NCBI GenBank assembly: GCA_902766545.1
Contig: CACXEC010000091.1
Span: forward strand, 1 to 6,788
Direction of reading: 5' to 3'
Length of the DNA: 6,788 nt
Source of the DNA: an uncultured Erysipelotrichaceae bacterium
GTDB lineage: Bacteria > Bacillota_I > Bacilli_A > RF39 > UBA660
Part shown: one piece after another, positions 5,704 to 6,788 of the stretch
Position numbering within the stretch: position 1 is the stretch's first letter
How the letters are laid out: every line of letters begins with the position of its first letter
Made by a program: the position numbers and the translations under genes
Notes under the pieces: model-generated
Told to the model about the DNA's origin: nothing
Seen by the model: the letters and a program-made list of their open reading frames with translations, nothing else
The model's database searches: none

Positions 5704-6453
5704 ATGGTTACAATTAAAACTAAGGAAGAAATTGAACTAATGAAAAAAGCTGGTCATATTAATTATTTAACTCATCAGTATTTGAAAGGTTTAATTAAAC
5801 CTGGGATTACAACTAAATATTTAAATGATGAAGCTGATAAATTTATTAGAGAAAATGGTGGTATACCTGGCTTTCTAAATTACGAAGGATATCCTGGAAG
5901 TATTTGTGTAAGTGTTAATGACGAAATAGTTCATGGGATTCCTTCAGATGACCATATTTTAAGAGAAGGCGATATTGTATCTTTGGATATAGGTGTCGTA
6001 ATTGATGGTTATCACTCTGATTCAGCTTGGACATATCCAGTTGGAGTGGTAAATAAAGAAAAAGAAAGATTAATGCATCATACGGAAAAAGCATTATTTA
6101 TTGGTTTAAAAGAGATAAAGAATGGCGCTAGATTAAATAATATAGGTGCTAGAATATCTGAATATGCTCATAAACATAACTTAAGTGTTGTTGAAGAATT
6201 AGTTGGTCATGGGGTTGGAACAGATTTACATGAAGAACCTGATGTACCTAATTATGGAAAATATAACACTGGTATGGTTTTAAAAACAGGTATGGTTATC
6301 GCAGTTGAACCAATGCTTAATGCAGGAACTAGACATATCTGTGTGTTAGATGATGACTGGACAATTGTTACAGAAGATGGGCGCCCAAGTGCTCACTATG
6401 AACATACAGTTGTTGTCACAGATGATGGATATGAGATTTTAACGGGAGAGTGA
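5704..6453 (+). CDS. map: Methionine aminopeptidase, type I
   Basis: This metalloenzyme removes the starting methionine from new proteins after the formyl group has been taken off. At 249 residues it has the normal length of a short type I enzyme with no N-terminal zinc-finger extension. All five metal ligands can be seen: D95 (SLDIG), D106 (GYHSDSAWT), H169 (ELVGHGVG), E202 (AVEPM) and E233 (HYEHTVVV). The conserved histidines H78 (VNDEIVHGIP) and H176 (DLHEEP) are also present. It starts one base after the adk stop (TAATATG) and has only a weak ribosome binding site (AAAGTGAT at 5688-5695), so it probably depends on ribosomes arriving from adk. It ends with TGA, the only TGA stop in the window, three bases before infA and in the same frame. 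Confidence 0.99.
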   Translation: MVTIKTKEEIELMKKAGHINYLTHQYLKGLIKPGITTKYLNDEADKFIRENGGIPGFLNYEGYPGSICVSVNDEIVHGIPSDDHILREGDIVSLDIGVVIDGYHSDSAWTYPVGVVNKEKERLMHHTEKALFIGLKEIKNGARLNNIGARISEYAHKHNLSVVEELVGHGVGTDLHEEPDVPNYGKYNTGMVLKTGMVIAVEPMLNAGTRHICVLDDDWTIVTEDGRPSAHYEHTVVVTDDGYEILTGE

Positions 6454-6456
6454 AAA

Positions 6457-6669
6457 ATGGCTAAAGAAGCTAAAATTGAAGTTGATGGAAAAGTTATAGA
6501 TGTTTTCAAAGACGAATATAAAGTGGAATTAGAAAATGGACATATAGTAACAGCTCACGTTTCTGGTAAAATACGAATGAATATGATTCGTATCTTACCG
6601 GGCGATAAAGTTACTATAGAATTTACACCATATGATGTAACACGTGGGCGTATAATTTATAGAAAATAG
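6457..6669 (+). CDS. infA: Translation initiation factor IF-1
   Basis: IF-1 binds the A site of the small subunit during initiation and works with IF-2 and IF-3. The 70 residues form the expected single S1-type OB fold: MAKEAKIEVDGKVIDVF, then YKVELENGHIVTAHVSGKIRMNMIRILPGDKVTIEFTPYDVTRGRIIYRK. It is about two residues shorter than the usual 72, at the Val-Phe-Lys-Asp turn and the very end. A GGGAG site at 6444-6448, inside the last codons of map, is eight bases before the ATG. Some Bacillota carry a small KOW-domain gene between map and infA; here only one codon (AAA) lies between the map stop and the infA start. The TAG stop is part of the rpmJ ribosome binding site. Confidence 0.98.
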   Translation: MAKEAKIEVDGKVIDVFKDEYKVELENGHIVTAHVSGKIRMNMIRILPGDKVTIEFTPYDVTRGRIIYRK

Positions 6670-6673
6670 GAGG
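6667..6673 (+). promoter_or_regulatory. Ribosome binding site of rpmJ fused to the infA stop codon
   Basis: TAGGAGG again joins an amber stop (6667-6669) with a perfect AGGAGG (6668-6673), seven bases before the rpmJ ATG at 6681. Confidence 0.9.
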
Positions 6674-6680
6674 ATGTAAA

Positions 6681-6788
6681 ATGAAAGTTAGACCATCTGT
6701 AAAAAAAATGTGTGCTAAATGTAGAATTATAAGAAGAAAAGGTAAAATTATGGTTATATGTGAAAACCCTAAACATAAACAAAGACAA
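6681..6788 (+). CDS. rpmJ: 50S ribosomal protein L36 (bL36), zinc-binding type, 3' end cut off by window edge
   Basis: L36 is a very small large-subunit protein that helps fold 23S rRNA near the factor-binding region. The frame reads MKVRPSVKKMCAKCRIIRRKGKIMVICENPKHKQRQ, 36 residues up to the last base of the window. The zinc ligands of the classic form are all present: C11, C14, C27 and H32. The family normally has 37 residues ending in Gly, so only about one codon and the stop are missing. The gene is too short and too incomplete to be found by a simple length cut-off, but the match is unmistakable. It is expected to be followed by rpsM, rpsK and rpoA outside the window. Confidence 0.98.
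   Translation, partial: MKVRPSVKKMCAKCRIIRRKGKIMVICENPKHKQRQ

Noticed and set aside
1..6788. A novel system, mobile element, CRISPR array, tRNA or riboswitch
   Set aside because: Every base apart from gaps of at most 14 bases is assigned to a recognised core gene in a conserved order. No insertion, terminal repeat, spacer array or RNA fold is visible.

Overview
This window is one uninterrupted stretch of a bacterial ribosomal-protein operon, the spc operon running into the start of the alpha operon. All genes are on the + strand. The order is rplN (5' end missing), rplX, rplE, rpsN, rpsH, rplF, rplR, rpsE, rplO, secY, adk, map, infA, rpmJ (3' end missing). Gaps between genes are at most 14 bases and several neighbours overlap by one base. 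There is no non-coding stretch large enough for a promoter, terminator, RNA gene or mobile element, and I see none.

The organism looks like an AT-rich member of the Bacillota, probably in or near the Bacilli and Mollicutes-like lineages. The order secY-adk-map-infA-rpmJ, the short zinc-binding form of S14 and the strong AGGAGG-type ribosome binding sites support this. It uses the standard bacterial code. Every tryptophan is TGG, and the map gene ends at TGA directly in frame with infA, so reading TGA as Trp would fuse the two proteins. That argues against the Mycoplasma/Spiroplasma code 4 groups. I cannot name a genus.

Layout: bases 1-3802 encode nine ribosomal proteins (L14, L24, L5, S14, S8, L6, L18, S5, L15). 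Bases 3802-5070 encode SecY, the membrane channel for protein export. Bases 5070-6453 encode adenylate kinase and methionine aminopeptidase. Bases 6457-6788 encode initiation factor IF-1 and L36. Together they couple ribosome assembly, translation initiation, N-terminal methionine removal, nucleotide balance and protein export in one transcript.

The window is mostly ordinary core-genome content and I found no undescribed system. Departures from the textbook operon are: L24 has lost its usual C-terminal part and carries a lysine-pair repeat tail instead; rpmD (L30) is absent between rpsE and rplO; S5 has an N-terminal charged extension of about 38 residues; SecY ends in a run of basic residues whose purine-rich codons lie just before an adk start that lacks a clear ribosome binding site; and Adk carries several substitutions at normally conserved nucleotide-binding positions.
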